Of a stretch of DNA of 64,000 nucleotides, positions 21,836 to 35,352 are shown piece after piece. Position numbers and translations under genes: made by a program. Source of the DNA: Telmatactis stephensoni (Eukaryota; Cnidaria; Anthozoa; Actiniaria; Isophelliidae); contig JALIZF010001889.1 of the NCBI GenBank assembly GCA_029948255.1, positions 744,001 to 808,000 on the forward strand, given 5' to 3'. The notes under the pieces were generated by a model. The model did not search any database. It was not told the DNA's origin and saw nothing but the letters and a program-made list of their open reading frames with translations. Positions within the stretch are counted from its first letter, which is position 1; the number at the start of each line of letters is the position of its first letter.

Positions 21836-24800
21836 ATGTTCGAGTACATTATATTAACAGCCATCATCGTAATTGTACTAGTCCTCGCCATCACTTACAT
21901 TTACATTGCCTATTCCGCGAAGTGGCCGCCGAAACACTCCAGTGAAGGTCAGACGCCGATCAAATGGGGACTGTTTTCTAAACAAGAGGAAGAACCGAAT
22001 TTAGACTGGGATACTTTTGATATATTTCAAGCCTCTCACTCAACGCCGCCAAAAATTTTTCCATCACAATGCATAGTCATTCAGCCAAGAACATATGAAG
22101 ATCTACAACAGGTGAACTATAAATCAGTGGTCAAATTAAGTTTCGAAAAAATCGTGCGCGCGCTCAAAATGGGGTAAAGTCATTTCACACTTTCCCGCCA
22201 AAAATGAGCAGTTGGGATGTAATGTAGCTCAACTGTTTTGTGATGTACAAAGGGCGAACGAACACGCGCTTATTGAGCGAACATTTTATTAACGCGCAAT
22301 TTTTGAAACTTACGAAATTACGAATTTTGACTGTCGATTAATCAAACTGGTCCCTATCTTGGGCATTATCGTTTTGCAGTAATGCAACTCCAATAGTCAA
22401 TTGTCAATATTATCGAATACATGCAATTTATAATAATTCCAATAGTATGCATATGACAATCACAATCATAGTTTTAATAATCTCTTTCTTGTAAGAGCGA
22501 AGAAAAATTAGCCGAGAGCAATGATACCTCAAGCGAAACGGATGAAGCAGCCAAGAAACCTTGTAAACTAAAGTTTACTCTCAAATACAACACTGTCAGG
22601 TGAGATTGAATTTGATGCTTATATAACATCATAATTTTACCAAACAGTTTTAGATTTCATTGTATCATTATTCGTTCCGTCAATTATACATCAGTTATTT
22701 AGAACCTATATCTCCCAATTGGCTGCATGTTTCTTAAAAACTTAAAAGCGCGCCAAATATACAACCGTTTCCAAAAGATATGGCGCTTAAAATTAGAAAT
22801 TGTTGAGCCAAAAGCGAAAGGAATGCTGGTAAACGTGCGATGATAAATTGGAAATATATTTTTGTAACAATCTAGAAAGGGGCGTTGTGATGGAGTGAAC
22901 AATAGTTCATAGTTTTTACTAACTATACTGCAAGCACGGGCGCCAGCATAGAATGCTCCCCCTTTTACTGCCACAAACTGAATAAAACCGCAGAGCACAA
23001 GAAATAGAAGGTTTACTTAAATTACCTCGCATTCACATCTTTGAATTACACACTTCAGTTTTTGCAGTATACCGTATATACTCGTTTTAGGGCCGCAGCG
23101 CTTATATAATTTTTCCGCTTATTTAATTTTTCTGATGGGCGCTAATTTGAGGGCGGCGTTTATTAAGAAATCATAAGGCGCATAAATGATTTGATAAGTG
23201 AAGCAAATGTTAAAAACAAAATATACGTACTTCAAATGCAAAAAAACCCTCTATTTTTTACACAATTTTAACGTTGAGTTATACCGTACTTGGTTTTCCT
23301 TAATATTCAAGATGACTGTCTAGTGGAAGTCTTTTGAATAATGGCCGCACTGTATGAACAAATGCGGAGTTTGATCGAGGGCGGCGCTTAATTCGTCATT
23401 TCGCCCCTATAGGTACGGCGTTTAATTTGGAGCGGCGCTAAAACGAGTAAATACGGTAATCAGAAAAACTATATTTTTGCTTGCGCACAACAGCTATTAT
23501 GCAAATAGTGGGCGTAACAAGCAAGTAACATTCTCTTAACAGGTCCACGCTGGCCGTCCATGTATTAGGTATTCAAAATGCACCAAGACGAGGCAAAGGT
23601 GACGTAGCTTATTACGTCACGTTAAGAATCTTTCCCAAGGCTCATCGCACATTTCACACACGCGCCATTGAAAGTGGAACACCTCTGCAGTTTAATGAAA
23701 TATTTGAGTTTGAGACTCGTGAAGCGGAGCTTCTGGAACAGAACCTGAAAATTATATTATCTCACTTCGATCGCTTCTCACATCATGAAGTTGATGGAGA
23801 ATTAAGGGTGGAACTCGCTGAACTTGAACCGCGCGGGCTCATTTTGTCGCGTGAAATTCTACTATGTAAGGAAATGAACAAAGTTCCAAATGTAAGTACC
23901 ATGAATGTAACGTTAGAAAATCTAGTATGCATTTGATGTACGAAATGTGTTGGTAGTCTTTTTGTGTTAGTACGTTGTAAAACGTCAAACTATGATATAC
24001 CATATACCACGAATTGATGTTTTTAACAAAAATTTTACAGCAATTTTGTGTCGTGCCATACGATGATACGAGCTCTACTGTAACAATTTTACGTCGAAGA
24101 TCATTGGTTCGTGCAGCATTTTGCCGATACAAGATCACCCAACATAGTTCAATGTGTTACATCTTTTGGAGACCCTTTCGGACCAGCATAGTCAGCCGTT
24201 TTTAGTCTCGTTTACGCCACGCAAATCCTCCCCATAAACGGCCGGACCAGTATCGTTTCTTTTATTCCTTTCACGATATGGCTTTTCTTACCGAGTGACT
24301 ATGTTTCACTAATATTTTCTTTCCCTTGTTTCTTTTCTTCCTCCGTGTCTTATGCTGTATCATTGCAGGGACAGCCATTGCTCGGTGAAATCATGTTATC
24401 ACTGGGGTATCTTCGCCTGGCAGAAAGACTCACAGTGGTGGTGATTTCAGCAAAAAACCTTCCTCTTCTTGAAACAGGACGAACACCAGGTCAGATTGGT
24501 CACAGGGGGAAGGAACCCGACCGACGTGAAAAGATCTAGAGAGATGGAGAGGGGAGGGGAAGTGGTGAAGAAAAGAAATGGGGGATGGGAAGGAGAGAAG
24601 TAAAGATAGAGAGGGGAGGGGAAGGGAAGGGTGAAGAAAGGAAGTCGTGGAGCGGGGAGGGAGAGAGAGAGAGAGATCAGGAAGGGTACTGAGATGAAGA
24701 AGGAGATAGAGGACGAGGGGAGCACGGAGGATAAGGAGGAAGGAAGGAATCGAAGTGCTGCACAGTACTGACAAGTACTCTTGTTTCTGCACGTAGACCC

Positions 24801-25116
24801 TTACGTTGAAGTACTTCAGTACCATGGCGGTCGACTTCTCAAACGCAAAAAGACATCTTGTCGGATCAAAGACTGCAACCCTGTTTTTAACCAAAGTCTG
24901 ACGTTCCACATCCCCCACGGGATACTTCACCAGACCGCCCTCCTTGTTTCAGTCAAGAACGATGCAGGCATCACCAGTGATGATAACACACTAGGTCAAG
25001 TCCTCCTCGGTCCTGAAGCGACCGGGATTCAATTTGAACATTGGAACGAGATGAGAGTTAATAACAAACCAGTTGCCAGATGGCATAAATTGCAAGCAGC
25101 AACCAAAGAATCGTAA
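21836..25116 (+). CDS. Synaptotagmin-like protein 1, two C2 domains (389 aa, 5 exons)
   Basis: A membrane-anchored double-C2 protein; family members tether vesicles or regulate fusion. Coding exons are 21836-22111 (exon starts at 21799 with 5' UTR), 22496-22599, 23543-23891, 24369-24489 and 24797-25116. All joins keep frame to the TAA. An N-terminal membrane helix (residues about 4-26) is followed by a basic linker, C2A (about 118-240) and C2B (about 244-389). C2B carries DPYVEV, NPVFN and the HWNEM motif. Calcium loops are degenerate. C2A loop 1 lacks the SDPYV Asp, and loop 3 reads SHFDRFSHHE. C2B has Leu where the first loop-1 Asp is usual. Calcium-independent action is likely. It is the first member of a three-gene tandem array. 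The exon 4 donor is GTCAGA, weaker than the others. Family firm; subtype not assigned. Confidence 0.9.
23070..23458. mobile_element. ~389-bp inverted-repeat element in intron 2 of synaptotagmin-like 1
   Basis: The ends are TACCGTATATACTCGTTTTA and the near-complement CTAAAACGAGTAAATACGGTA minus its last base. Inner GGGCGGCG-type motifs are also mirrored. No coding capacity. It sits about 85 bp before the C2A exon. Confidence 0.75.
24540..24745. repeat. Polypurine (GGA/GA-rich) tract
   Basis: About 200 bp almost free of pyrimidines on the + strand, in the last intron of synaptotagmin-like 1. Long frames on the other strand here are composition artefacts. Confidence 0.85.
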
Positions 25117-28100
25117 AAGATTGAATTTTTCATGTTCAAAGACTGCTAATAATGTCTGCTAATTGAAGCTGACGAAAAAGGATACACTTATTTCAAAAAA
25201 AAAAAATTTTGTCACGGTTCAAAGCAACAAGCGTCAAGGCAAGCCCGAAATGAATGCTGGTTTGTTCTGCTAATAATCGATAATGTATTCAAATCAGACT
25301 TGTTATCAAAAGTGCGGTAAACTAACAAGGATTTGAAAATACTCACATTTTGTAATTAGTACAATAGAAACGAATCTCATTGAATACATTACAAACAAAA
25401 CCAGCATTCATTTCGGTCTTGGTTGACGCTTGTTGCTCTGAACCGCGAAAATGTTTTTTGAAATAGAAATGTTGTCAGGCATAAAGGGAAAAGGAAGGAG
25501 GTGATAGAAGACGTGGAGACGATAAGAGAGAAAATCAGGAGTGTTTATGCCTTGGCCTTTTGTCCGACAAATATTTTTTGAAATAGGTGTATAGACGACC
25601 TCTACCAGCGCGTATTCCAATTTCTGATATGATTTTCCACAAATATATGACGGTTAAATAGACTGCGAGCAGTCCCTCCTTTTCCTCTCCCTTCTTCCCT
25701 TCCCTACTTGCCCCCATTCTTCGCTCGTCCAGGTATTCTTGGCACTCGCTTTTACTGATTCTGGAGGGAAAAGGCTAGGGACTGCTCGCCGTCTAAGGTT
25801 AAAGGATATTGCCTCTTTGGTCTCGTAAAAGAGGTCTTAATCTACACATTGGTATTAATAATTCTAGAGGTTAGGACCCGCCTCATTAACACAAAATAAC
25901 AAGGAAATAATGCTTTGGTAAGCAAATTACAATATTACGTAAATACAACGACTGAGTCCTGAATTAGTAGTTAATTCTGAGAAAATTATATAATCATAAC
26001 TATTGTAAAAATGATCAAATATCAGATAAACAAATTTATATATTCATAGTGTTGAGCAAACAAGCTCTCAAGTCAAATACATGAATAGTAAATTGGTAAT
26101 AATCAAGTGAGCATCTTGGTTCATTTTTTCTCCAAAACTTCCCATGTGTGGTTGTTGGTACTGATGAATGACGTTGTTCGTAGCCATAGTTACGCAGGCA
26201 TCACAAAGAGCACGTCATCCATTGGTCACCCTCAATTGTTCTCGGGACCCAGGGCGTTTGGGCCGGGGGAGGGGAGGCGAGTCGAGAGTCGAGACGCCTT
26301 GGGCCCCCGTGGATAACCCTCAGCTTATTAGTTGAAATTCTTCCATTGCCGACGACAAGTCATGATGTTCAAGCATCCCATTGTACTGAAAATTACTGTA
26401 GTGAGCAAAATTCTGTGTTGATTTGATAAATCGTAGTTTTCACTCTTTTACATTGATAAGTCGCCCACACACATACGCTAGTTGAGGGGTTTACCAATGC
26501 AAAACAATGTAGCAGCTGAAACCGAAGATCACGAGGAAGTCAGCGACTCCTGGAATCAGTTTAACAAAACTCCCCGTCTCCTCAAGAAGCCAGCCATACC
26601 CTTAGATAGACTGAAAGCGCATGTCTGCCTCTGTTCCCGTCCATTTTCTTTAGAGTAGTCGAGTTCAGTTCCGGCGCTGACTTTCTCGTGATTTTTTGCT
26701 TCAGTTGCTACATTGAATCAGTAACCACATAAAGAACGAGTAGGCCATTTTTATCGCTGACAAATAAGAATATATTGCACTTTTCAATTTTATTTCTTTC
26801 GCTTTCATATGTTGCTTTCCCACACCTAGTTGGTACTTACGCAAGAGCTTGAATTACGTTTGTGAGTTGGGCACGCCAATTTTCGGCAGGAACCACAAGC
26901 AGAGCCGATTGTTTTGTGAAGTCAGCACTGCACTCTCATGCTCTTTCATGGCAGTGCTGAGTTAGCAGTCGTTCACATGTCTACATAATCAACTAAAACT
27001 CGCACAGAATCCCCTTGAACTCCACCCTTTTTACGCCTCTAGGCTAACAAGCGTGCTATGGCCTGCTCTTGATGAATGCGATGTTCGAATATTGGACGGA
27101 ACATCTGTATTGAGCGAAACAGATAAAACACCATTGACAAACAAATGCCTAATTAAAAGTATGGACCAACATTGATCTATTGTCTTTCCTTAGAAATGTA
27201 AACTTGTCGTATTAAACTGCATGGTGCCTGGAGCTTTTACAGGCTCATGACTTATTAACAACCATTCTTTTTCTCAGCTCCAGTATTTCACTTTTTTGTC
27301 CTTCAACAGAGTGGTAATAAAATTGATGTTGTAAACATTACTGTTTTTGGTCAAAACAAAATCACCAATCGTGACCGGAAACAGACATATTTGAAACGTG
27401 AGATCTAATTGGTCGATGAAACAATAGGTATTCTGAGGTCACGACCTTTGTAGAGAAGGAGAAACTCGACTCACATTCGGCGATGATGACAGATTGTAAT
27501 TCTGCACCTTCATTCCAGCAACGACGCATTCTTGCCAATAATTCCGCGTAAAACATGACATGAGAAAAGCTTTAAATATAGTGTAGATAAGCTTTAATCC
27601 TCGATCTATCGACTGAGGTTTTTAAAAAGTGCTTTACTGGTCATTTGGAGGTGTTCTCCTGCTTAAAACTCGACGTATTTTGTGAGGTAAGATTTGGTTT
27701 TGTTGTCATCAACTTTACATCGTTTTGTTCAAGTGACGCTTACAGAAAATCACTTTATACTTGTCTTCATTTGGTGTGCTGTAGAGCTACACAGTTTGTT
27801 TAGGACCCGCCAAAATGTATTGTTAAAGCTATCTGGGTTTACGTATCTCGAACGGCTGTAAATAATAATTTTCTCAGACTAAACACGATCTCTTTAACGA
27901 TCCACACAAGCCAAGCAACGTTTGGTCTCTGTTTCAGTTACCTGTAAACATAGAAACGCGCCGGGTCTATCGAAAGTGAAACAGACGCCATTAAACAATG
28001 CAAAAACTGATTAGAACATTGAAAGGTCAAACAAAGACGATAATGTTTAGTTGTATAGTGATTTTTGTAATGTTTTTCTTCAACCACAACAACGATAAAC

Positions 28101-28776
28101 ACTTCGCTGTCTATAAATTTGATGAGAACTCGCTCCAGGGGTTACAGCCCTTGTTTGATGTCATATTTCTCTCGATAGCAAATTTTTGTTTCCTAAAATG
28201 CAAAGAGCTTTACTTAAGCGTCCAACACTCGAAGTCGCGTTACTGTTTTTTTGTTTGTTTGTTTGCTAGCACTTAAACTGCACTATAAAATGCTATTACC
28301 TTTTAACTTTATTATTGTTCTTATCAAATTTTCTTGAGTACAGAGTCAATATAATTATCTTCGGAATTGTTGCAACGGGGAATAAGACGTCCTGGTTGGA
28401 TAACATCCGTTTTAATAAATGCGTCATGTTTTTTTGGCGCGAGATATCTAACCACGCATGTAGACGAGATAGAAAGATTGCATTTAACGGGGTGAAAAAA
28501 ATGTTGAAAATGCCCCAAGGATTCGCCTGGAAACTCCTTCCTGAGGGTGTAATAATTTGTGATCATTTGGTGCAGGCTGTTTTTGTTGTTGTTGTTGTTG
28601 TTTTTTGTTCTTGTGTGTTTGTTTGTTTGTTTTTAAGAAGTTAATGGGTCGCGACTCTATGTGCGTAATAATAATTTAAGTAATTCTCCGAGTAAGAGGT
28701 AGGCACATGCACCTTCCTATTGTCCTTCGCCAATTTCAACTTCCCAACATAAAAATGTCTTGGTTTTCAGAATAAT

Positions 28777-29144
28777 AATATATGAGGGGGTCCTAGGGGT
28801 TTCGGCGGGATTGCGGGATTGACCATTTCTTTGTGCGGTATTGCGGTATTTTACAAAAAAAAATTTGCGGTATCGTAGGATTCTCAAACCCTGCGGTATG
28901 CGGTATTTGCTTTTTTGAGCTGCGGTATTACGGGAAAAACGATTTGAATTGCGGTAATGCGGTATTTTTGAGGCCTGCGAGATGCGGGATTTGCTTCTGG
29001 CGCTCGATAGAAAATTTCATAGCGTGAGGTCCAGTGGGAGTGGTATTTCGAATTTTTCGTGTGGTGATCCGTATTTTCGAATTTTTCAAGCGGGATTGCG
29101 GTATTCGTAACCCCCCTAGGCCATGTAGGCCCCCCTCATATATT
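28777..29144. mobile_element. Inverted-repeat element filled with TGCGGTAT repeats
   Basis: The left end AATATATGAGGGGG and right end CCCCCTCATATATT are complementary. The interior is a degenerate tandem array of TGCGGTATT, TGCGGGATT and similar units. The ends suggest a mobile element and the interior a satellite. Confidence 0.7.
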
Positions 29145-32100
29145 AACCTATGGATAACACATTTTAAAAATAAAATTTGCAAAAACCCTGTTTTGAAACA
29201 GTTTCTTTTGTACTAAAAAATCTCGTCCAATCAAAAGACAAGAGACGTTTCCATTTTCCATGTTCCCCACATTGAAATTTTGCTACATTAAACCTCAAGA
29301 AAGCTTTCACGAAAAAGTAATCAGATACTGAATAAAATTGAGGAAAAAATACGCGGCTAACTTTTGAAGTTATCGCAGAATTTCATGTTTTAACCAATGA
29401 GAATGACGGTTTTTAAAAACAATATCACAATTTACACCATTCTACCTTAATACTTTGCAAAATATCTCATGTAAATATGATCAAATACGCTTCACAAGCT
29501 ATTGAAAAACTATAGACAAGGAGCACGATGGGTACAGCTCAAGTGGAGATTTACTTATTTAAATAAACAGGCTATGAACAAATGAACACAAAATAAACGA
29601 ATATATAAATTAAAGGATGGAAAAGGAAAGAAAGAAAGAATGAATGAATGAATGGGTCGAGTGAGTGAATGAATCAATGAATGAATTCTGTTTCTTGTTT
29701 GTCAGTTAAAATTTATATGGGAGATGAATGCGGTGATGATGATGATGATGATACTAATGTAATGATAATGATGATGGTGATAATGATAATAGAAAGCATG
29801 ATTGAAATTGACTTCGACAATACCATAGAGCACAAACACTAAAAGCATGCAGCTACCCTGCAAGCAGAGGCAATTTGCCTCCCTCTTGCACGAAACAAAA
29901 GACAACAAAATTGTTTCCTACAAAACAAAATTGTTTCGTAAGAGAGGGTGGAAATTGCTAAATTATGCTAATTCTATTGTTTTGTATTGTTTCATTAGCA
30001 CTATTTAGTACAAAATAGTGCAAAGTTCTGCACGCTTTTAGTGCTTGCACTCTAATAGCACCATTTACTTAGAGTGATCACAAAGTTTATGTCAGAAGTT
30101 GAGGGATCGAAACGCTTTGTAAACGATTAAAATGTAAACGACACGATAGATGAACGTTAACGAATGTTAAATTAATTACAGTGAAAACGCCAGCGTTTTC
30201 GTGTGGACGAGACATGTAAACGATCAAAAATTTAAGCGTTTACAGATCAAAAAGTCTCCGTGTGGACAGGACCTTAATCACTATGTGATCAACTTAACTT
30301 CTGTAATGACTTACAGAAAACGCGCTGTCCGACGGAACTTCCGAACGTGTTGTCATTCGTTCGTGTCTATCTCGTGTGATCGTGATCGATTCGTCGCCAA
30401 TGTCATTAGGAATCAAACAATTTGTTTTCGAACTGATCAGTTATGCTTAATTAGTTTATACGTAATCTTTGAATGTCGTGACCAGATCAGTTCAGTACGT
30501 AGTGTAAGGTATGGATTAAAGGACCTGAGCCACTGCAATCTATGCTCGGTCGTCTCCAGGTCTTCTTGGTCCCAGAAGATGGCAAAATGAGCTGGGGCGA
30601 CCGGATGTTTAGGCAGATGCATTTTCGGCAGCAAGAGTCGTCGTCTTGTCCTTCCTACTTGCAGGGCAGATATATTGTGACATATATCTAAGTTTAGACT
30701 CTGTAAATAATAGTGATACATTATAGGCTTTTCAATGTGGACCGATAATTACTCTGTAAACATTTCTGAGCTAAAAGTCGAATCAGACAATCCGTTTCAA
30801 GTTTTTTCCGTTCTGGTTGCTCGCTGACTCGCTTTATTTAGGAAATTAAACTACTGTATTAAGACTACCTCTCTACAACGACCTCTTCTTTACAAGAGAC
30901 TTTGTATTCCATCTCAAAAATAGCCGTTGTAATGAAGTTAAAACTGAAAGCTGTTGAACAAGCACCCGAAGTTTATTCAGTTTTGACGTGTGTGGTTGAG
31001 CGTGTCGGAGACCGCGTTCGATCAACTGAATCCCTTCCCACAAAGCCATGATTGGCTGAATTTGTCAGTTTAAATCTCGCTGTTTTGACTGGCAGAAAAA
31101 CAATTGTTTTATTCAACGCTTCAGTTTTGCAATTCAAATGTCCATGTCGTTGCAATACTCAAGTCACGATGAAATGAATAACTGATCATCAGATTTTCAC
31201 GACCCGAAGTGAAAAATTGTTGACAACTCACGAACTTTCAGCAATAGATTTCCTTGGATGGCAAATGTAAGGTATTGTAAAATTGTTCGTTGATCTGAAA
31301 GAATTCATCAGGAAAATGTTGATAATGTTTGTATTTTTCGAAAGCTATCAGCTGTAGTCTCGTGGTGTTCTTGTCGAACATGACAGTTTGCAAAGTGGAA
31401 CAAATTTACTCAAAAGTCGTAATTCTGACTTCCCGTCTATCGGTTTAGCCAGCTGTTCTCAAAAACATGGGAAAACGTGATACCCAAAAAGTTTTTGAGC
31501 AGTCTTGATGTCATGATCATATTTTTCATTTTCCACGACTTGTACATCAAATTTATAATCGTCTATATTTATATGAACAGTGAGGATGAGTCAAGCGACT
31601 GAGAAAAGCGTTTTTCGTGGTGAAAATCGAAAAAAATAATTTTTGATTTGTATCAAACATCACTGATCTCATGATTTAGCAATGAAATCAACACGCGAAT
31701 TAAAAACTGTCATTAAATTTCTCTTTTTCTTGATTTTTGTCTATAGAAAATAACGCACGAAAGAATAAAACTTCTCCGAAAAAAGCAATACTGATCCAGT
31801 GTAAGTTCCAAGAAACAATGAAAAAATAACTTCATAGCTGCAATAATTCAAAAGGTGAGAATTATATAGAATTTAATATTGACATTTGTCGTGTTATTTT
31901 AATAGTATGTAATCTGTAACGGTTGTTCACTCAAGGATAAAAAACAAGTACTGGTAATCTGTAGACCAATATTGCAAAGAACTTGAGAAATGCTAACGGT
32001 TTTTTACGAGGGTGTTTCTCACGAATACCCCAAAGTTTTTTTTTAGAAATTCCACAAGCATTCTCTAATGTCCCCAAAAGGAAGCAAGGTGGGGTATTAT

Positions 32101-32344
32101 CGTAATCTAGGAATGTAGGAACAAAAAAATTGTTGATGTTATCGAGATATAAATATACTCAAGAATAAGTATGTAAGCAATCCAAAATTCACGGGCGTAA
32201 TTGGAGAGGTTTTGTTGAGAGTGGAAGGTAAGACCTTTTTCGACTACATGAATATATTTATTATTTCCTTGTCTTTCAATGTGCAATTTTGTCATTTTTG
32301 GCGCGAGCGTCAACAATAGGTGATTTGTATAATGGTTTCATTTT

Positions 32345-32830
32345 ACTGTAACTACCAGAATGCTTAACGAATTTCTTTCTTATTCAGATTTTTATTATCT
32401 CTTGAGAATAGTAGAACAATTGGCACTAATTACTTTACAAAAGAAAATGGGCAAAGCATTTTGTAGATGTGATGCAAGTCGCCTATTCTTCTAACAGTAA
32501 CTCGCGGATTTGCAATCCACGAGTTAAAAACTGGCTGCATACTTAGATTACGTTATTTGGGAATTCTGTGATTTTATAATGTCTATAAAAAGACAAAACT
32601 GAAGTTATTTTGAAAGCACGGAAGTTCACTTAAGGAGGGGTGTCACTTTGAAAAGCCATTGGAATGAACTTGCAACAGGACAGTTGCAAGGGCGGCATTT
32701 GACTACAACTGCCAGGTGCCGTGGCCACTTTCTTTTGTGAAGTAATGGGTGCCAATTGTTGACTATTACCAAGGGGGAATAAAAATCTGAATAAGAAAGA
32801 AAATGCGTAAAGCATTCTGGTAGTTGTAGT
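32345..32830. mobile_element. ~486-bp foldback element with ~50-bp arms
   Basis: The left end ACTGTAACTACCAGAATGC, followed by ATTTCTTTCTTATTCAG, is mirrored by CTGAATAAGAAAGAAAATGC and GCATTCTGGTAGTTGTAGT on the right. A few mismatches lie within the arms. No coding capacity seen. Confidence 0.75.
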
Positions 32831-33411
32831 CAAATGACGTCATCATGCAAATGGTCCCAGTACTTTCGCGCTAAAAAGTTGTTCAAAAATGCCATTTTAG
32901 AGCATATAGCTGACAACCCAATATGTCCCAGTTTCTAAATGATTTTGGTACAAAACTGAATTGCTTAAACCTTGATTATGATAAGAAGAGATGACCTCTT
33001 TCAACTCTTTTAATTTAGACAACTTGACCGATACTGTTCGCGAGAATGAAAAAGCCATTGAAGTGCAATGCCACAGGGTGCACATTTTCAACTGAACAAG
33101 AAACCATTAAGTGCTTTTGCGTAGTTTAGAACGTCTAGACATGTTCAATTAAAAAAGAGAATATTTGATCAAACAACTGACTATAATAAATTACTACTGC
33201 TTTTATACCTCAAATATTGTGAGAATCCCCTGTACCATCACCACCAACATCGTTAAAATCAAAAGAAATATTGAATGAGTCGCATATTGAGATTTATTAA
33301 TACAAAAATGACTGTTATAAAACTTGTTCAAAACCGATTATGTTTTTCCGCAACTATTGACGTCAAGAACCATGCTGTCAAAGAACCAGACAAACATTCT
33401 TTAGTGGACGA

Positions 33412-33752
33412 TTAAAAATAAGAAATGTGGATGTGATTGAAATACAGATCAAAAGAGATGAGATGGAAAGAGTGCGTAAGTGTTCGAAGGGACTGATGAA
33501 AAAAAAAAGGAATGTGACTAGGAAGTTCGTCATGAGAAAGAACTGAACGAAAATAAGAAAGGGAGAAAGGAAGGAAGGTTGGATAGAAGATAGAAGGAAA
33601 GATAGACTGAGGATGAATGGATAGAAGATTAAAGAAAAGAAAATGAATGAATGAAAGATAAAGAGAAGGCAAAAGTAAGCAAAAAACGAAACAAAACAAA
33701 GCAAAACGTAACGAAACAAAACAAAAAACAAAACAGAGAGAGACAGAGAGAC
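33412..33752. repeat. Polypurine tract with GA/CAGA repeats
   Basis: About 340 bp strongly biased to A and G on the + strand, with AAAACAAAAC and GAGACAGA runs near its end. Opposite-strand frames are artefacts. Confidence 0.75.
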
Positions 33753-34977
33753 AGAAATGTTTTTAGATGTATAACGAAAACAATGACTCATTGACTCTCT
33801 TCTTAAAATGGTATTTACTCGGCTGCACTCTTGTTATTGTTAGCAGCATATAGGTACGACAAGGAGTTTAAACTAATCCACTAATGACGGAGTGGTCATT
33901 ATCGATGTCTGGGTTTGTCGAACCCTTTAGGCACACAATTACTGCACTTTGGACCAAAAGTAATTTCTTGTTTGAATCCAATTTCGGTCGGGCTGCACTA
34001 AGTGATTTTTTTGTTTTTTTGAGTTTGAACTTTTCATGGCGAGAAGTTGATTTTAATGTACCGATGTACTTTATATATTGTAGTCAATATCGCTCTTAGT
34101 TCACTAATGTGAAAACACAACGAACAGATACACCGTTGAAAATCAAACAAAGGCAATGAACTCTTCCTCCAAGTAAGGTACCCTGGGAATTGGCTTTTGT
34201 TGTCCACCATGAAGATGGTTGTTTAGGTTTAATCTGAAAACACACTCAGCGCGTGATTCTACAGAGGTACGTACTGACCTATGCCAGACACGGCAGTGAC
34301 AAAATTTGAGTGAATAATTGATTGATAGTTCTTGGGGCTAGATCGTGCTGTGGTCCACATTGGAGTTTAGGTATAGCCTGGAAGCCTCGTGCGTTGAATG
34401 CGATTCTGCTAAAGTACCTATGTAAAATCGCTGGCAGAATTTGATCAGTGATTCCGTGGACTGGTGGATTCGTCTAGCTTCATTACAGGGCTTACCAAAT
34501 TTGATGGAACTCCGCAACTCTTCAGAGTAAAATTGGAATGATTTAATGATTTGTTTTGATTTCGAATGGTTCTGGCTTTAAAAAGGTAATCTGAACTAGT
34601 GATATTTTATAATTTGGTGTGGAACAGTCATTAATTTGAACGACATTTCTCAAACATGAAAACATCTTACAATGAATTAAATAGAATCGTGATATGAATG
34701 AAAAATTCATCATTGGTATTTCCTATTTATCATTTTTGGAATCTTTTATCGTGGGTGTTCGAATCCCCCGCCTTCAAACCCGATTTATTTCTTATTGTTA
34801 AATAGTAATATCTACGAATCATTGATTACGTGGTTGGGGTTAATTTTTACAAATTCGTTGTTGGACTTTCCGTAGATAAGAACTTTTTAGAAATCACGTC
34901 TCGCGTTTAATTGATAACATGAAAAAAGTTTGTTACAATTACGCCGGAAAAGCGCTAGCCTTGAAAAAATAACTGAA

Positions 34978-35352
34978 GAAAGAGAGAGAGAGAAAGAAAC
35001 TGACAATATATTACTACAGAAAAGGAAAGGGAAAAATAGTGAAGAAACGAGATATAGAGGAAGGGTAAGTATAAAAGAACTAGTAAAAAGGAAGGAAAGA
35101 GGGAAAGGGGGGAAAGGAAGGATGAAAGGAAGAAAGTAGATCAAAAGAAAGAGGGAAGAAAAGAGAATGAGAGGAGGAGGAGTGGAAAGAAAAGAAAAGA
35201 AAGACAGACAGAAAGAAAGGAAGACAGAAAAAAGAAAAAAGAAAAAAAAGGAAGGAAAGAAAGGAAGAAAGAAAGGAAGAAAGAAGAAAGAAAGAAAAGA
35301 AGCACGAAAGAAATTAAAGGAAGGAAGGAAGGAAGAAAGAAAGAAAGCAGAG
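34978..35352. repeat. Long polypurine (GAAA/GGAA) tract
   Basis: About 375 bp of almost pure purine on the + strand made of GAAA, GGAA and GAGA units. Reading frames on both strands across it are low-complexity artefacts. Confidence 0.85.

Noticed and set aside
24430..24930. 166-codon - strand frame in the last intron of synaptotagmin-like 1
   Set aside because: It spans exon, GA-rich intron and exon on the opposite strand; the Ser/Pro/Leu composition comes from the purine tract.
27998..28276. 92-codon + strand frame with a hydrophobic segment
   Set aside because: No recognisable family, no matching splice signals, and AT-rich composition; probably chance.
33378..33791. Long - strand frame rich in Phe, Ser and Leu
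   Set aside because: It is the complement of a polypurine tract; the composition alone removes stop codons.
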